The position numbers were made by a program, and so were the translations under genes. Of a stretch of 64,000 nucleotides of DNA, positions 52,130 through 61,530 are shown piece by piece; position 1 is the stretch's first letter; every line of letters begins with the position of its first letter. The notes beneath the pieces are model-generated. The model worked only from the letters and a program-made list of their open reading frames with translations. It was not told where the DNA came from and made no database searches. Source of the DNA: Azospirillum doebereinerae. Lineage in GTDB: Bacteria > Pseudomonadota > Alphaproteobacteria > Azospirillales > Azospirillaceae. Location: NCBI RefSeq assembly GCF_003989665.1, contig NZ_RZIJ01000006.1, positions 62,001-126,000 on the forward strand, written 5' to 3'.

Positions 52130-52579
52130 ATGACCGAAGTCCGTTTCTACCATCTGCAACGCCGCACGCTGGAGCAGGCGCTTCCCAAGATCCTCGAAAA
52201 GGTTCTGGAGCGGAACTGGCGCGCCGTGGTGCTGGCCGGCTCGGCGGAGCGGGTGGACGCGCTGAACCAGCATCTTTGGACCTACGACCCGAACTCCTTC
52301 CTGCCGCACGGCGCCGCGCGCGACGGGTTCGCCGACAAGCAGCCGGTCTGGCTGACCGCCGAGGACGAGAACCCCAACGGGGCCACCGTGCTGGTCACGG
52401 TCGACGGGTCGGTCAGCGACAAGATGGGCGGCTACGATCTGGTCTGCGACCTGTTCGACGGCAACGACGAGGAGGCGGTGTTCGCCGCGCGCGACCGCTG
52501 GAAGCTGTGCAAGGCCGCTGGCCACGCCCTGACATACTGGCAGCAGAACGAGCGGGGCGGCTGGGACAAGCGGGCCTGA
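52130..52579 (+). CDS. holC: DNA polymerase III chi subunit
   Basis: The 149-residue protein matches HolC: EVRFYHLQRRTLEQALPKILEKVL at the N terminus, VDALNQHLWTYDPNSFLPHG in the middle and VDGSVSDKMGGYDLVCDLFDG toward the end. Chi links the clamp-loader complex to SSB. The ATG at 52130 was preferred over an in-frame GTG three codons earlier. It follows pepA on the same strand with a 151-base repeat between, so transcription may read through. Confidence 0.92.
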   Translation: MTEVRFYHLQRRTLEQALPKILEKVLERNWRAVVLAGSAERVDALNQHLWTYDPNSFLPHGAARDGFADKQPVWLTAEDENPNGATVLVTVDGSVSDKMGGYDLVCDLFDGNDEEAVFAARDRWKLCKAAGHALTYWQQNERGGWDKRA

Positions 52580-52707
52580 TTTCCGCAAGAGTAATTTCCG
52601 CGACCGATTGTCGGTCTCAGCGATAAAACGATTGCATTTGGGCTTTGTCCCGGCAAGGCTTGTGGTCTCGTCAGACGGTTCATGTCGAACGCGAAGGCCG
52701 CCTACCG

Positions 52708-53928
52708 ATGATCCGAAGCCAGATCGACCCGTCGCTCGAACGCCGGATCAAGGACGCCGGCATTCTGATCGTGGACGACAACCTGTCCAACGTCGAACTG
52801 CTGCGCGAAATCCTGACCCACGACGGCTACACCCGCATCCGGGGGGAGACCGATCCGCGCAAGGTTCCGGCCCTCTGCGAGGCCGAGCCCTTCGACCTGC
52901 TGCTCATCGACATCCGCATGCCGCACATGAGCGGATTCGAGCTGATGGAGCGGCTGAAGCCGATCTTCGGCGCCGATTACGTGCCGATCCTGGTGCTGAC
53001 CGCCCAGACCGACCAGGAAACCCGGCGCAAGTCGCTGGAACTCGGCGCCAACGACTTCCTGACCAAGCCCTTCATCGCCTGGGAACTGCTGCACCGAGTC
53101 CGCAACATGGTGGAGATCCGCACGCTCTACCGGATCGCCGCCGAGCAGAACCGCGACCTGGAGCGCCGCGTCGCCGAACGCACGGTCGAGTTGACCGGCG
53201 CGCTGCACGCCGCCCGGCAGGCCGACCGCGCCAAGCTGGACTTCCTGTCGGTGATGAGCCACGAGCTGCGCACGCCGCTGAACTCGATCATCGGCTTCGC
53301 CGACGTGCTGGGCAGCGAGGGGATGGGCAAGCTCGGCCACCCCGAATACATCGAATACGCCAAGCTGATCGAGGAAAGCGGCAAGGCGCTGCTGACCATG
53401 GTCAACAACATCCTCGACTACACGCGCGGTTCCACCGGGGCCATCGAGCTGCAGGAATCCGACGTCAACCTGCCGCAGCTGCTGTCGGGCTGCGTCGACA
53501 TGCTGGCGCCCAAGGCCGACCCCAAGCGGCTGACGATGGCCGTGCGGCCCTGCGCTCCGTTCCGGGTGCGCGCCGACCAGCGGCGGCTGCGCGAGATGAT
53601 CCTGAACGTGCTCGACAACGCGGTGAAGTTCACGCCGTCCGACGGCCATGTCCTGGCCTCGGTCGAGCGGCGTCCGGACGGCGTGGCCGTCGTCGTCCGC
53701 GACGACGGGCCGGGGATTCCGCCCGACATTCTGGGCCTGATCTTCAACCCTTTCGTCCAGGCCGAACGCACGCTGGTGCGCCAGCACGAGGGGATTGGGC
53801 TGGGTCTGCCGATCGTCCGCCGATTCGCCGAACTGCACGGCGGCAGCGTGGAACTGGACAGCGTGCCAGGGCAGGGGACCTCCGTGACGATCCTGCTGCC
53901 CAGCGAGCGCCTGTCGCCTTGTCTCTGA
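52708..53928 (+). CDS. Response regulator-histidine kinase with N-terminal receiver
   Basis: The 406-residue cytoplasmic protein is arranged in reverse of most hybrids: a receiver first (phosphoacceptor D68 in LLLIDIRMPHMSG, lysine in FLTKPF), a coiled-coil linker (residues 140-175), then a HisKA dimerisation domain (H185 in MSHELRTPLNS) and a HATPase domain (N box NVLDNAVKFTP, G1 DDGPGIP, G2 GIGLGLPIV). No membrane segment or sensor is present, so it likely receives phosphate from another kinase and passes it on. The start at 52708 has a weak SD. Confidence 0.87.
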   Translation: MIRSQIDPSLERRIKDAGILIVDDNLSNVELLREILTHDGYTRIRGETDPRKVPALCEAEPFDLLLIDIRMPHMSGFELMERLKPIFGADYVPILVLTAQTDQETRRKSLELGANDFLTKPFIAWELLHRVRNMVEIRTLYRIAAEQNRDLERRVAERTVELTGALHAARQADRAKLDFLSVMSHELRTPLNSIIGFADVLGSEGMGKLGHPEYIEYAKLIEESGKALLTMVNNILDYTRGSTGAIELQESDVNLPQLLSGCVDMLAPKADPKRLTMAVRPCAPFRVRADQRRLREMILNVLDNAVKFTPSDGHVLASVERRPDGVAVVVRDDGPGIPPDILGLIFNPFVQAERTLVRQHEGIGLGLPIVRRFAELHGGSVELDSVPGQGTSVTILLPSERLSPCL

Positions 53929-53940
53929 TGATGTCCGAGG

Positions 53941-54708
53941 TTAGTGGAAGGTGAAGCTTTCCGGCGCGCCGCCGACGCGGGCGACCAAGCCGCCGCCGGA
54001 CGGAACCGGGCGCCACTGGTCGCGCTGGGCGTCGACCGGCTCCGACACCACGATCAGCCCGTCGCCGCTGGCCCGCCAGTAAAGGCTGGGCGGCTTGTTG
54101 TCGGAGGCCCAGCGCACCGCCCACACCCGCTCGCCGTCGGTCCAGGTCGCGGTGAAGCGCAGCGGCGCGGTGACTCCGGTGGCCGCCATCTCGTCGCGGA
54201 TCGCGTGCAGGACCTTGCGGAAGGCGCCGACCGAATCCTCCTCCAGCCCCTGGCCCAGCGCCGCGAGGAAGATCGCCTCGCTGTCGGTGGTGCCGGTCCG
54301 GGTGGCGTAGAGGTGGTCGGGGATCATCGCCTCGACCTTGCGGCGCAGCCGGGTCCAGTCGCCGATCTGGCCGTTGTGCATGAACAGGAAGCGCCCGGCC
54401 TTGAAGGGGTGGCAGTTGGCCCGGCTGACCGCCGTCCCGGTCGCCGCCCGCACATGGGCGAAGAACAGGTGCGAGCGGACATGGCTGCAGATCGATTGCA
54501 GGTTCTCGTCCGACCAAGCCGGGCGGATCTCGCAGTAGCGGCCGGGCTCGGTGCGCTCGCTGTACCAGCCGACGCCGAACCCGTCGCCGTTGGTCTCGGT
54601 CTTCGCCTCGGCCGCGTGCATGGACTGCTCGATCAGCGAGTGGCAGGGCGTGCAGACCAGGGTCTCCAGCAGCACCGGCTCACCGCAATAGGCAAGGAAA
54701 CGACACAT
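53941..54708 (-). CDS. Class II glutamine amidotransferase (EgtC/YafJ-like)
   Basis: The 255-residue protein begins Met-Cys, and removal of Met would expose the catalytic N-terminal Cys2 of Ntn hydrolases. Other family blocks are NGDGFGVGWYSE, FFAHVRAATGTAVSRANCHPF, FMHNGQIGDW and TDSEAIFLAAL. The class includes EgtC (ergothioneine synthesis) and YafJ of unknown substrate; the EgtB/EgtD genes are not adjacent, so it is likelier to be YafJ-like. The start at 54708 is fixed by the Cys2 requirement; upstream in-frame codons should not be used. Confidence 0.88.
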   Translation of the reverse strand: MCRFLAYCGEPVLLETLVCTPCHSLIEQSMHAAEAKTETNGDGFGVGWYSERTEPGRYCEIRPAWSDENLQSICSHVRSHLFFAHVRAATGTAVSRANCHPFKAGRFLFMHNGQIGDWTRLRRKVEAMIPDHLYATRTGTTDSEAIFLAALGQGLEEDSVGAFRKVLHAIRDEMAATGVTAPLRFTATWTDGERVWAVRWASDNKPPSLYWRASGDGLIVVSEPVDAQRDQWRPVPSGGGLVARVGGAPESFTFH

Positions 54709-54858
54709 CGGCGGACACACCATGGGAAGCCGCGCAGGGGTGCGTCACTTTGACCAGATCGGCGCTGTGAAACAAGACACCCTCTTCACGGAACCGTCAT
54801 ACGACCCCGGACCTGTTGCCTTTCCGCCTGCTTTGATTGGTGATACCAGCAGTCGGTG

Positions 54859-55884
54859 TCACCACGCGACGATCGGCATCGCCGCGATTTTCAGCGGGCC
54901 GAGGTAAAGTGCGCGGTTCTGCACGGTCACCGGCGCGGTGATCACCGGTTCGCCGCCCGGCCCGCTCGGGCGCGCCAGCATGGTCAGCACGGTGCGGGCC
55001 AGCGCCGCCTCGTTCGGGCGCATCATCGGCTTGAGGACGTCCAGCACGGCGTTCGCCCCACGGATTTCCGCCGTCAACGCGGCCTGCGGCTGAAGCTGGC
55101 CGTCCAGCGCCAGCGTGCCGTTCATCGCGACCGCCAGCGGACCCCAGTCCAGCCCCAGTCGGTCCAACTCCACCGTGCCGCCGTCGCGGCTCCAGGCGGA
55201 CAGGCTGGCCGGCTCGGGACGCGGCGGGCGGCCCAGCACGCGCGCCGTCAGCTCGGCCTTGGTCACCGAGCGGCCCAGCGACGGCGGCGCGCTTTCCGGC
55301 AGCGTCACCCCGTTGGCGGTCATCGACACGGTGAGGCCGGTGGCGGTGTGGTCGGCCGGCGGCGCGCTCGGCTGGGCCGCGCTGATCTCCAGCGCGGCGA
55401 TGGGAACCGGAAATTCCGCCGCCTGCGCGACCAGATCGGTGAAGGACAGGCGCATCTGCTCGACGCTGCCCACCAGCGTCCACACCGCCTGCCCGGTCCC
55501 GCCGCCGCGCGCGGTCACGTCCAGCGGCGGCTGGCCGGCCTGGACCAGAGTCAGCCGCTGCTCGCCCGGCAGGCTCAGCGCCACATGGGTGACTTTCCAC
55601 GGCGCCGCCTCGGCGACCAGCCGGGGGCCACGCCACTCGGCACCGCGCAGCGCCAGATGGGGCTGCTCCAGCACCGCACGCAGGATCAGGGGGAAGCCGC
55701 CAACCGTGAGCCCGCCATGCTCGACCAGCGCGCCGTTGGTCCGCTGCTCCTCGATCCAGGCGAGGACGCCGCGTTCGACGGCGCGGGCGGCCTGCCACCA
55801 CCAGACGGCGTAGCCGGCGAGCGGCAGCGCCACGACCAGAACCAGAATCAGGCCGAACCGGCCGCGCAGCTTGGGGAATCGCAT
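54859..55884 (-). CDS. DUF2125 domain protein, membrane-anchored
   Basis: The 341-residue protein has one N-terminal membrane segment (residues 11-30, LILVLVVALPLAGYAVWWW) and a long periplasmic part with a DUF2125-like pattern (VGGFPLILRAVLEQPHLA, TANGVTLPESAPP, and repeated beta segments). The function of this alphaproteobacterial family is unknown; it is presumed to be an envelope protein. The ATG at 55884 was chosen because it directly precedes the membrane segment. It is divergent from the ChaC gene. Confidence 0.83.
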   Translation of the reverse strand: MRFPKLRGRFGLILVLVVALPLAGYAVWWWQAARAVERGVLAWIEEQRTNGALVEHGGLTVGGFPLILRAVLEQPHLALRGAEWRGPRLVAEAAPWKVTHVALSLPGEQRLTLVQAGQPPLDVTARGGGTGQAVWTLVGSVEQMRLSFTDLVAQAAEFPVPIAALEISAAQPSAPPADHTATGLTVSMTANGVTLPESAPPSLGRSVTKAELTARVLGRPPRPEPASLSAWSRDGGTVELDRLGLDWGPLAVAMNGTLALDGQLQPQAALTAEIRGANAVLDVLKPMMRPNEAALARTVLTMLARPSGPGGEPVITAPVTVQNRALYLGPLKIAAMPIVAW

Positions 55885-55993
55885 CGGTGGGATCGTCCGT
55901 TCCGTGTCGGTCCCGTTATAGCGACCGGGACGGAGCCATGCTAGGCTTCCCCCTTCCCGGCGCAGCCGTCGCGCCGGTCGCGCCATCCGGATC

Positions 55994-56614
55994 ATGCCGC
56001 CCGATTCGCACAGCGACACGCACAGCGCCCTCCGTCCCGTCTGGTCGTCCGACATCGCCGTCACGCCGGGCGCCGATCTCTGGGTCTTCGGCTACGGCTC
56101 CCTGATGTGGAATCCGGGCTTCCCCTTCGTCGAGCGCCACGCGGCGACGCTGGGCGGCTACCACCGGCGCTTCTGCGTCGCCTCGCACCGCTACCGGGGC
56201 ACGCCGGAACGGCCGGGGCTGGTGCTGGGCCTCGACCGGGGCGGCTCCTGCCGGGGCATCGTCTTCCGCGTCGCGGCGGACCACGTACCCGACGCGCTGG
56301 ACTATCTCTGGGAACGGGAGATGGACAACCGGGTCTACCGCCCGAAGATCCTGCGCGTTCGCCTGCGCGACGGGTTGTCGGCGGAGGGCGCCGGAGCGGT
56401 GGACGCCTGCTGCTTCATCGTGGACCGCGAGAGCCGGCAGTATTGCGGCTGTCTGGACGACGGCGTCGTCGTCGAACGGATCGCCGGCTGCTGCGGCGCG
56501 CGCGGGCCGAACATCGAGTACCTCGCCAACACCGTCGAGCATCTCGACGAACTGGGCATCCGTGACGTCGCGCTGCACCGGCTCTATCAGGCCGTCCGCC
56601 GCCACGGCGGTTGA
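55994..56614 (+). CDS. Gamma-glutamylcyclotransferase, ChaC family
   Basis: The 206-residue enzyme has the ChaC signature VFGYGSLMWNPGFP near residue 31, with YHRRFCVASHRYRGTPERPGLVLGLD and the catalytic glutamate in WEREMDN. ChaC proteins degrade glutathione to 5-oxoproline and Cys-Gly. The start is followed by a 28-residue variable stretch before the fold; an alternative later start would remove only that part. It converges on the LysR gene (9 bases between stops). Confidence 0.9.
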   Translation: MPPDSHSDTHSALRPVWSSDIAVTPGADLWVFGYGSLMWNPGFPFVERHAATLGGYHRRFCVASHRYRGTPERPGLVLGLDRGGSCRGIVFRVAADHVPDALDYLWEREMDNRVYRPKILRVRLRDGLSAEGAGAVDACCFIVDRESRQYCGCLDDGVVVERIAGCCGARGPNIEYLANTVEHLDELGIRDVALHRLYQAVRRHGG

Positions 56615-56623
56615 CGGGGCGCG

Positions 56624-57490
56624 TCAGCCTTCGAGCAACGCGCGCTCGGCGGTCACGATGTCGATCAGCGCGTCCATCACCGCCCGCACCCGCGCCGACC
56701 GCCGCAAATCGGGGTGGACCAGCAGCCACAGCTCGCGCGGCTCCGGCTCGGTCGCGGTGGGGATCGTCACCAGGGCCGGGTCGGGGCGGCCGAGGAAATG
56801 CGGGATGGCGGCGATCCCCACCTCCGTCCGCGCGGCGGCGAGCAGACTCACCAGATCGTTGGCGCGGAAGGCGAAGGGCCGCCCGTCCATCAGGCCCCGC
56901 AGCCAGCGCTGCTGCGGGACATGGTCCATGCTCTCGTCGTAGCCGATGAACTCCCAGTCGGCCGGGGCGCGGCCCTCCAGATAGCCGGGCGTGGTGTAGA
57001 GGCCGTAGCCCATGGCGCCGAGCCGCCGGGCGATCAGCCCCTCGTCCTCCGGCCGGCTGAGGCGGACGGCGAGGTCGGCCTCGCGCCGGGTCAGGCTGAC
57101 GGCGCGGGCGTCGCCCACCAGCTCCACCACCAGCCTGGGCATGCGCCGCCGCAGCCCCGCCAGACGCGGCGTCAGGAAATGGCTGGCGAAGGCCGGCGGG
57201 GCGGACAGGCGGACGAGGCCGGCGGGCTCGCCCGGCTGGCCCTGCGCGTGGCGCTCCACCGCCAGCACGGCGTCTTCCACCCGGCCCGCCAGCCCGGCGA
57301 CGGCGTCGCCCTCCGCCGTCGGGGCGTAGCCGCGCGGCAGGCGGTCGAACAGCCGGACGCCCAGCGCGGCCTCCAGCGCCGCGACCCGGCGGGCCACCGT
57401 GCTGTGGTCGACACCGAGATCCCGTGCCGTCGCCGACAGGCTGCCGCTGCGGGCGAGCGCCAGGAACACGCGGAGGTCATCCCAGTTCAT
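56624..57490 (-). CDS. LysR family transcriptional regulator
   Basis: The 288-residue regulator has the N-terminal winged helix MNWDDLRVFLALARSGSLSATARDLGVDHSTVARRVAALE and a C-terminal periplasmic-binding-like effector domain (about residue 90 on). It is divergent from a quinone oxidoreductase gene 111 bases away, which is the usual arrangement for a LysR regulator and its target. The inducer is probably a quinone or electrophile, inferred only from that neighbour. The start at 57490 is unambiguous. Confidence 0.9.
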   Translation of the reverse strand: MNWDDLRVFLALARSGSLSATARDLGVDHSTVARRVAALEAALGVRLFDRLPRGYAPTAEGDAVAGLAGRVEDAVLAVERHAQGQPGEPAGLVRLSAPPAFASHFLTPRLAGLRRRMPRLVVELVGDARAVSLTRREADLAVRLSRPEDEGLIARRLGAMGYGLYTTPGYLEGRAPADWEFIGYDESMDHVPQQRWLRGLMDGRPFAFRANDLVSLLAAARTEVGIAAIPHFLGRPDPALVTIPTATEPEPRELWLLVHPDLRRSARVRAVMDALIDIVTAERALLEG

Positions 57491-57601
57491 GCCACCCTCT
57501 GCGCAAAAATCCCCGGAACCTGGGCGATCATGCCGAATGTCCGGGCGCGAAGCCACGGGATACCGTCCGCTCCTCGCAACCGATGACGGAAAGGCCTTTC
57601 C

Positions 57602-58576
57602 ATGATCCGCTCCATTCGCCTGCACCGGCCCGGCGGTCCCGACGCTCTGACGATCGACCGGATCGACTTGCCGCCGCCCGGCGCCGGGGAACTGCGCATC
57701 CGCCACGCGGCGGCGGGCGTCAACTATGTGGACGTCTACCACCGCACCGGGCTGTACCCGTTGCCGGCGCTTCCCGCCGTGCTCGGGGTGGAGGCGGCCG
57801 GCACCGTCGAGGCGGTCGGGCCGGGGGTGTCCGGCTTCGCCGTCGGCGACCGGGTCGCCTGGGCCGGGCTGCCGGCGGGCGGCTACGCCGAGGCGCGCCT
57901 GCTGCCGGCCGAGCGCGCGGTCCGCCTGCCCGATGGCGTGGAGCCGGTCGCGGCGGCCTCCCTGCTGCTGCGCGGCATCACCGCCCACATGCTGCTGACC
58001 CGCGTCCATCCGGTCGGGCCGGGCAGCGTCCTGCTGGTCCACTCGGCGGCGGGCGGGCTGGGTTTGGTCCTGACCCAATGGGCCAAGAGCCTGGGCGCCA
58101 CCGTGATCGGCACGGTCGGCAGCCCCGACAAGGGGGCCATCGCCCGCGACCACGGGCTGGACCACGCCATCCTCTACCGCGACACCGACTTCGTCGCGGA
58201 GGTCCGCGCGCTGACTGGCGGGCGCGGGGTCGATTTCGCCGTGGATGGCATCGGCGGCAACACGCTCAAGCGGACGCTCGACGCCGTGCGCCCCTTCGGC
58301 ACGGTCGCCAGCGTCGGGCAGGCCGCCGGACCGATCCCGGCGCTGGAGGTGACGGAGATCGGGCCGCGCCGCTCGCTCAGCCTGTCGCGGCCCAGCGTGT
58401 TCGGCTACATGGCCGATCCCGCCACCTACCGCGCGGCGGCGACCGAGGTGCTGGGCCGGGTGGCCGGCGGCCTGCGCGCCGGACCGGTGACGGTCCTGCC
58501 CCTGGAGCGCGCCGCCGAGGCCCACCGCACGCTGGAAGGGCGGGGATCCGGCGGCGTTCTGGTGCTGGTGCCGTAG
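57602..58576 (+). CDS. NADPH:quinone oxidoreductase, zeta-crystallin type
   Basis: The 324-residue cytoplasmic protein belongs to the MDR superfamily without catalytic zinc cysteines. It shows AAGVNYVDVYHRTGLYPLPALPAVLGVEAAG, a GroES-like N-terminal domain, and the Rossmann loop VHSAAGGLGLVLTQWAKSLGATVIGTV. It reduces quinones by NADPH. The LysR gene is divergent and the next gene, an M1-like peptidase, is 25 bases downstream on the same strand. Regulation by the LysR protein is likely. Confidence 0.9.
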   Translation: MIRSIRLHRPGGPDALTIDRIDLPPPGAGELRIRHAAAGVNYVDVYHRTGLYPLPALPAVLGVEAAGTVEAVGPGVSGFAVGDRVAWAGLPAGGYAEARLLPAERAVRLPDGVEPVAAASLLLRGITAHMLLTRVHPVGPGSVLLVHSAAGGLGLVLTQWAKSLGATVIGTVGSPDKGAIARDHGLDHAILYRDTDFVAEVRALTGGRGVDFAVDGIGGNTLKRTLDAVRPFGTVASVGQAAGPIPALEVTEIGPRRSLSLSRPSVFGYMADPATYRAAATEVLGRVAGGLRAGPVTVLPLERAAEAHRTLEGRGSGGVLVLVP

Positions 58577-58601
58577 GGCGGAAGCCGCCTATGCTGGGGG
58601 C

Positions 58602-60551
58602 ATGCCGATCCTGCGCTTCGCCCCCGTCCTGATGGTCGTGGCCCTGGTCCTGGGCGTGATCGCCCCGGTCCGGGCGGCGGCCGTCCACCACGACCTCGAC
58701 GTGACCCTCGATCCCGCCGCCGGGACTTTGGAGGTGTCGGACCGCCTGCGCCTGCCGCCCGGCGCGCGGGAGTTCCGGCTGGCCCCGGAACTGGCGGTGC
58801 GCGAGGCCAGCGTCGCCGGCCGTTCCTTGCCGGTGCGGCGCGACGGCGACCGCCTGCGGTTGACCGTGCCGGACGGAGCGGACGACGTGCTGATCCGCTA
58901 CGGCGGCACCCTGCCGGCCTTCGCCGCGAGGACTGACCGCGCCGCCGGGGCCGAGGGCGCCTTCCTACCGGGGCTGTCGGGCTGGCTGCCCTCCACCGGC
59001 CTGGAGCCGCCGAGCTGGCGCCTGTCGGTGCGGGTGCCGGCGCCCTTCCTCGCCGTGGCGACCGGCCGGCTGGTGGAGGAGACTCGTGGGGCCGATTTCT
59101 ACCGCGCCGTCTTCGAGGAGACCCGCAGCGTCGAGGAGCCCTCGCTGTTCGCCGGGGCCTGGACGGTCGCGGAGCGGATGCACGGCACGCTCCGCCTGCG
59201 CGTCTACGGCCATCCGGAGCACGCGCCGGTGGCCGAGGAGTATCTCGACCTGACCGCTCGGAGCATCGACGGCTACGCGGCGCGGATCGGTCCCTATCCC
59301 TTCGACGGGCTCTCCATCGTCTCGGTGCCGCCGCCGGTCGGGCTGGGCTTTCCGGGGCTGACGGCGCTGGGCCGCGCGGTGCTGCCGCTGCCCTTCGTGC
59401 GGAGCCAGTCGCTGACCCACGAGATCCTCCACAACTGGTGGGGCAACGGCGTCCGGGTGGGCGAGGGCGGCAACTGGTCGGAGGGGCTGACCAACTATCT
59501 GGCCGACCACGCCGCCGCCCAGGCGCGCGACCCCGCCGCCGGGCGGGCGATGCGGCTGGACTGGCTGCGCGACTACGCGGCGCTGCCGCCCGAGCGCGAC
59601 AGCCGATTGACCGAGTTTCGCGTGAAGAGCCACGACGCCTCGCAGATCGTCGGCTACGGCAAGGTGGCGCTGCTGTTCCACATGCTGCGCGACGAGATCG
59701 GATCCGAGGCCTTCGACGGGGGCCTGCGCGGGTTCTGGGCGGGCCACGCCTTCCAGGACGCCGGCTGGAGCGACCTGCGCAAGGCCTTCGAGGGGGCCGC
59801 CAAGCGCGACCTCGAAGGCTTCTTCGCGCAATGGCTCGACCGGCGGGGGGCGCCGTCGCTCACCCTGGTCGGCGCGCGGATGGAGGGCGACTCCGTCGCG
59901 CTGACCCTGCGGCAGGAGGCCGATCCACCCTACGCCCTGTCGGTTCCGGTGGAAGTCGAGACCGCGAACGGCGTCGAGCGGCACCGCGTGCGGCTGGACG
60001 GCCGCGAGACCACCGCGACCCTACGCGTCGCCGCCCGCCCGCTGGCGGTGGCGGTCGATCCCGGCATGGATCTGTTCCGCCGGCTCGATCCCGGCGAGAC
60101 GGCCACGATCCTGCGCGACGTGACCCTGCATCCGGGCACCGCCATGGTGCTCGCGGCGCCGGAGGGGGAGGCCAGGGCTGCGGCCCAGACGCTCGCCGCC
60201 CGCCTGCTGGACGGCAAGGCGGGGAAGGGGGTGGAGGGTCCGGGCGTTCCGCTGCTGCTGGTCGGCACCGACGAGGGGGTCGCGTCGGCGCTGGCCGCGC
60301 GTGGCCTGCCGCCGGTTCCAGCCTCGTTGACTGGCCGGGGAAGCGCGCGGGTGTGGACCATCCGCTCGCCGGAACGCGCCCCGGTGCTGGCCGTGTCCGG
60401 CGCGGACGCCGCCGCCTTGCAGGCCCTGCTGCGGCCCCTGCCGCATTACGGGCGGCAGAGCTGGCTGGTCTTCGACGGTGGCAAGGCGACGGACCGGGGC
60501 GTCTGGCCGGTGGGTGACAGCCCGCTGCGGCGCTTCGTGGAGAGCCCGTGA
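58602..60551 (+). CDS. M1-like zinc metallopeptidase, secreted
   Basis: The 649-residue protein has a signal peptide (about 1-26), an N-terminal beta domain and the gluzincin catalytic site: HEILH (H273, E274, H277) and the third ligand E294 in NWSEGLTNYLADH. The spacing between H277 and E294 is 16 residues, shorter than the canonical 18 of M1 aminopeptidases, as in a distinct group with HNWWGN. A PDZ-free C-terminal region of about 180 residues is unassigned. It may act on periplasmic peptides. It follows the quinone reductase gene closely. Confidence 0.84.
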   Translation: MPILRFAPVLMVVALVLGVIAPVRAAAVHHDLDVTLDPAAGTLEVSDRLRLPPGAREFRLAPELAVREASVAGRSLPVRRDGDRLRLTVPDGADDVLIRYGGTLPAFAARTDRAAGAEGAFLPGLSGWLPSTGLEPPSWRLSVRVPAPFLAVATGRLVEETRGADFYRAVFEETRSVEEPSLFAGAWTVAERMHGTLRLRVYGHPEHAPVAEEYLDLTARSIDGYAARIGPYPFDGLSIVSVPPPVGLGFPGLTALGRAVLPLPFVRSQSLTHEILHNWWGNGVRVGEGGNWSEGLTNYLADHAAAQARDPAAGRAMRLDWLRDYAALPPERDSRLTEFRVKSHDASQIVGYGKVALLFHMLRDEIGSEAFDGGLRGFWAGHAFQDAGWSDLRKAFEGAAKRDLEGFFAQWLDRRGAPSLTLVGARMEGDSVALTLRQEADPPYALSVPVEVETANGVERHRVRLDGRETTATLRVAARPLAVAVDPGMDLFRRLDPGETATILRDVTLHPGTAMVLAAPEGEARAAAQTLAARLLDGKAGKGVEGPGVPLLLVGTDEGVASALAARGLPPVPASLTGRGSARVWTIRSPERAPVLAVSGADAAALQALLRPLPHYGRQSWLVFDGGKATDRGVWPVGDSPLRRFVESP

Positions 60552-60702
60552 CCCGCGCGGCGTCCCCTTTCGAGGCCGCGACACTTCGCCGCATCTTCGA
60601 TAGGCTTGCTGCGCATACACATGATGGCACCATGAAACAATCACCGGCCCGGCGATCCCCATCAAGGGCTTAGGGCCGGATCAAGACAGCGGGAGAAGCG
60701 CC

Positions 60703-61524
60703 ATGCCCTACAAACACATCCTGGTCCATCTGGATTCCAGCCCGCATGTCGGGACGCGGCTCGACGCCGCCGTCGCGCTGGCGACCAAGCACGGCGCCTT
60801 CCTGCGCGGCCTGTTCGCGCAAGGCGACCGCAACGCCACCAGCATCATCGCCCGCCGCCCCAGCGAGCATCTGACCGAAGCGGCGGCGGCCAGCGAGGCG
60901 CTGTTCAAGGAAAAGCTCGCCGCGTCGGGCCTGCAAGGCCAGTGGCACGGGCTGACCCACGGCGAGCACAACCACGTGATCCGCGAGGTCATCATCTGGT
61001 CGCGCTTCGCCGACCTCACGATTCTCGGCCAATACGACCGCGAGATCGGTTCGCTCGGCGCGCCGGAGGAACTGAACGAGCAGGTGGTGCTGAACTCCGG
61101 CCGCCCGGTTCTGGTGATCCCCTACGCCGGGACCTTCCCGGTGATCGGCAAGCGCGTCGCCGTCGCCTGGAACGCCGAGCGCGAGGCCGCCCGCGCCCTG
61201 TCCGACGCCCTACCGCTGCTGGAGGGGGCCGCCGAGGTGACGGTCATCACCGTGCTGACCCAGGCGGCGTCCAGTCAGGCCGAAACCCCGCGCGTCGGCG
61301 TGCTCGACCATCTGGCGCTGCACGGGATCAAGGCGGAGCAGACGCATTTCACCGTGACCGACATCGGCGCGATGGACGCGCTGTTGGCCCGCAGCATGGA
61401 CACCGGCGCCGACCTGCTGGTGATGGGCGCGCACGGCCATTACGGCTTCCCGTTCCTGCACCGCGGCAGCGGGACGCGGCACGTGCTGCGGACCTGCCCG
61501 GTGCCGCTGCTGCTTTCGCATTGA
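60703..61524 (+). CDS. Universal stress protein, tandem UspA domains
   Basis: The 273-residue protein has two Usp folds; the second keeps the ATP-binding pattern TGADLLVMGAHGHYGFPFLHRGSGTRHVL. It is similar in length and plan to the Usp protein at 1703-2530 but not a recent duplicate, as most residues differ. The SD GGGAGAAG precedes the ATG. A copy of the intergenic inverted repeat begins 6 bases after its stop and could terminate transcription in both directions. Confidence 0.9.
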   Translation: MPYKHILVHLDSSPHVGTRLDAAVALATKHGAFLRGLFAQGDRNATSIIARRPSEHLTEAAAASEALFKEKLAASGLQGQWHGLTHGEHNHVIREVIIWSRFADLTILGQYDREIGSLGAPEELNEQVVLNSGRPVLVIPYAGTFPVIGKRVAVAWNAEREAARALSDALPLLEGAAEVTVITVLTQAASSQAETPRVGVLDHLALHGIKAEQTHFTVTDIGAMDALLARSMDTGADLLVMGAHGHYGFPFLHRGSGTRHVLRTCPVPLLLSH

Positions 61525-61530
61525 GGTTTT

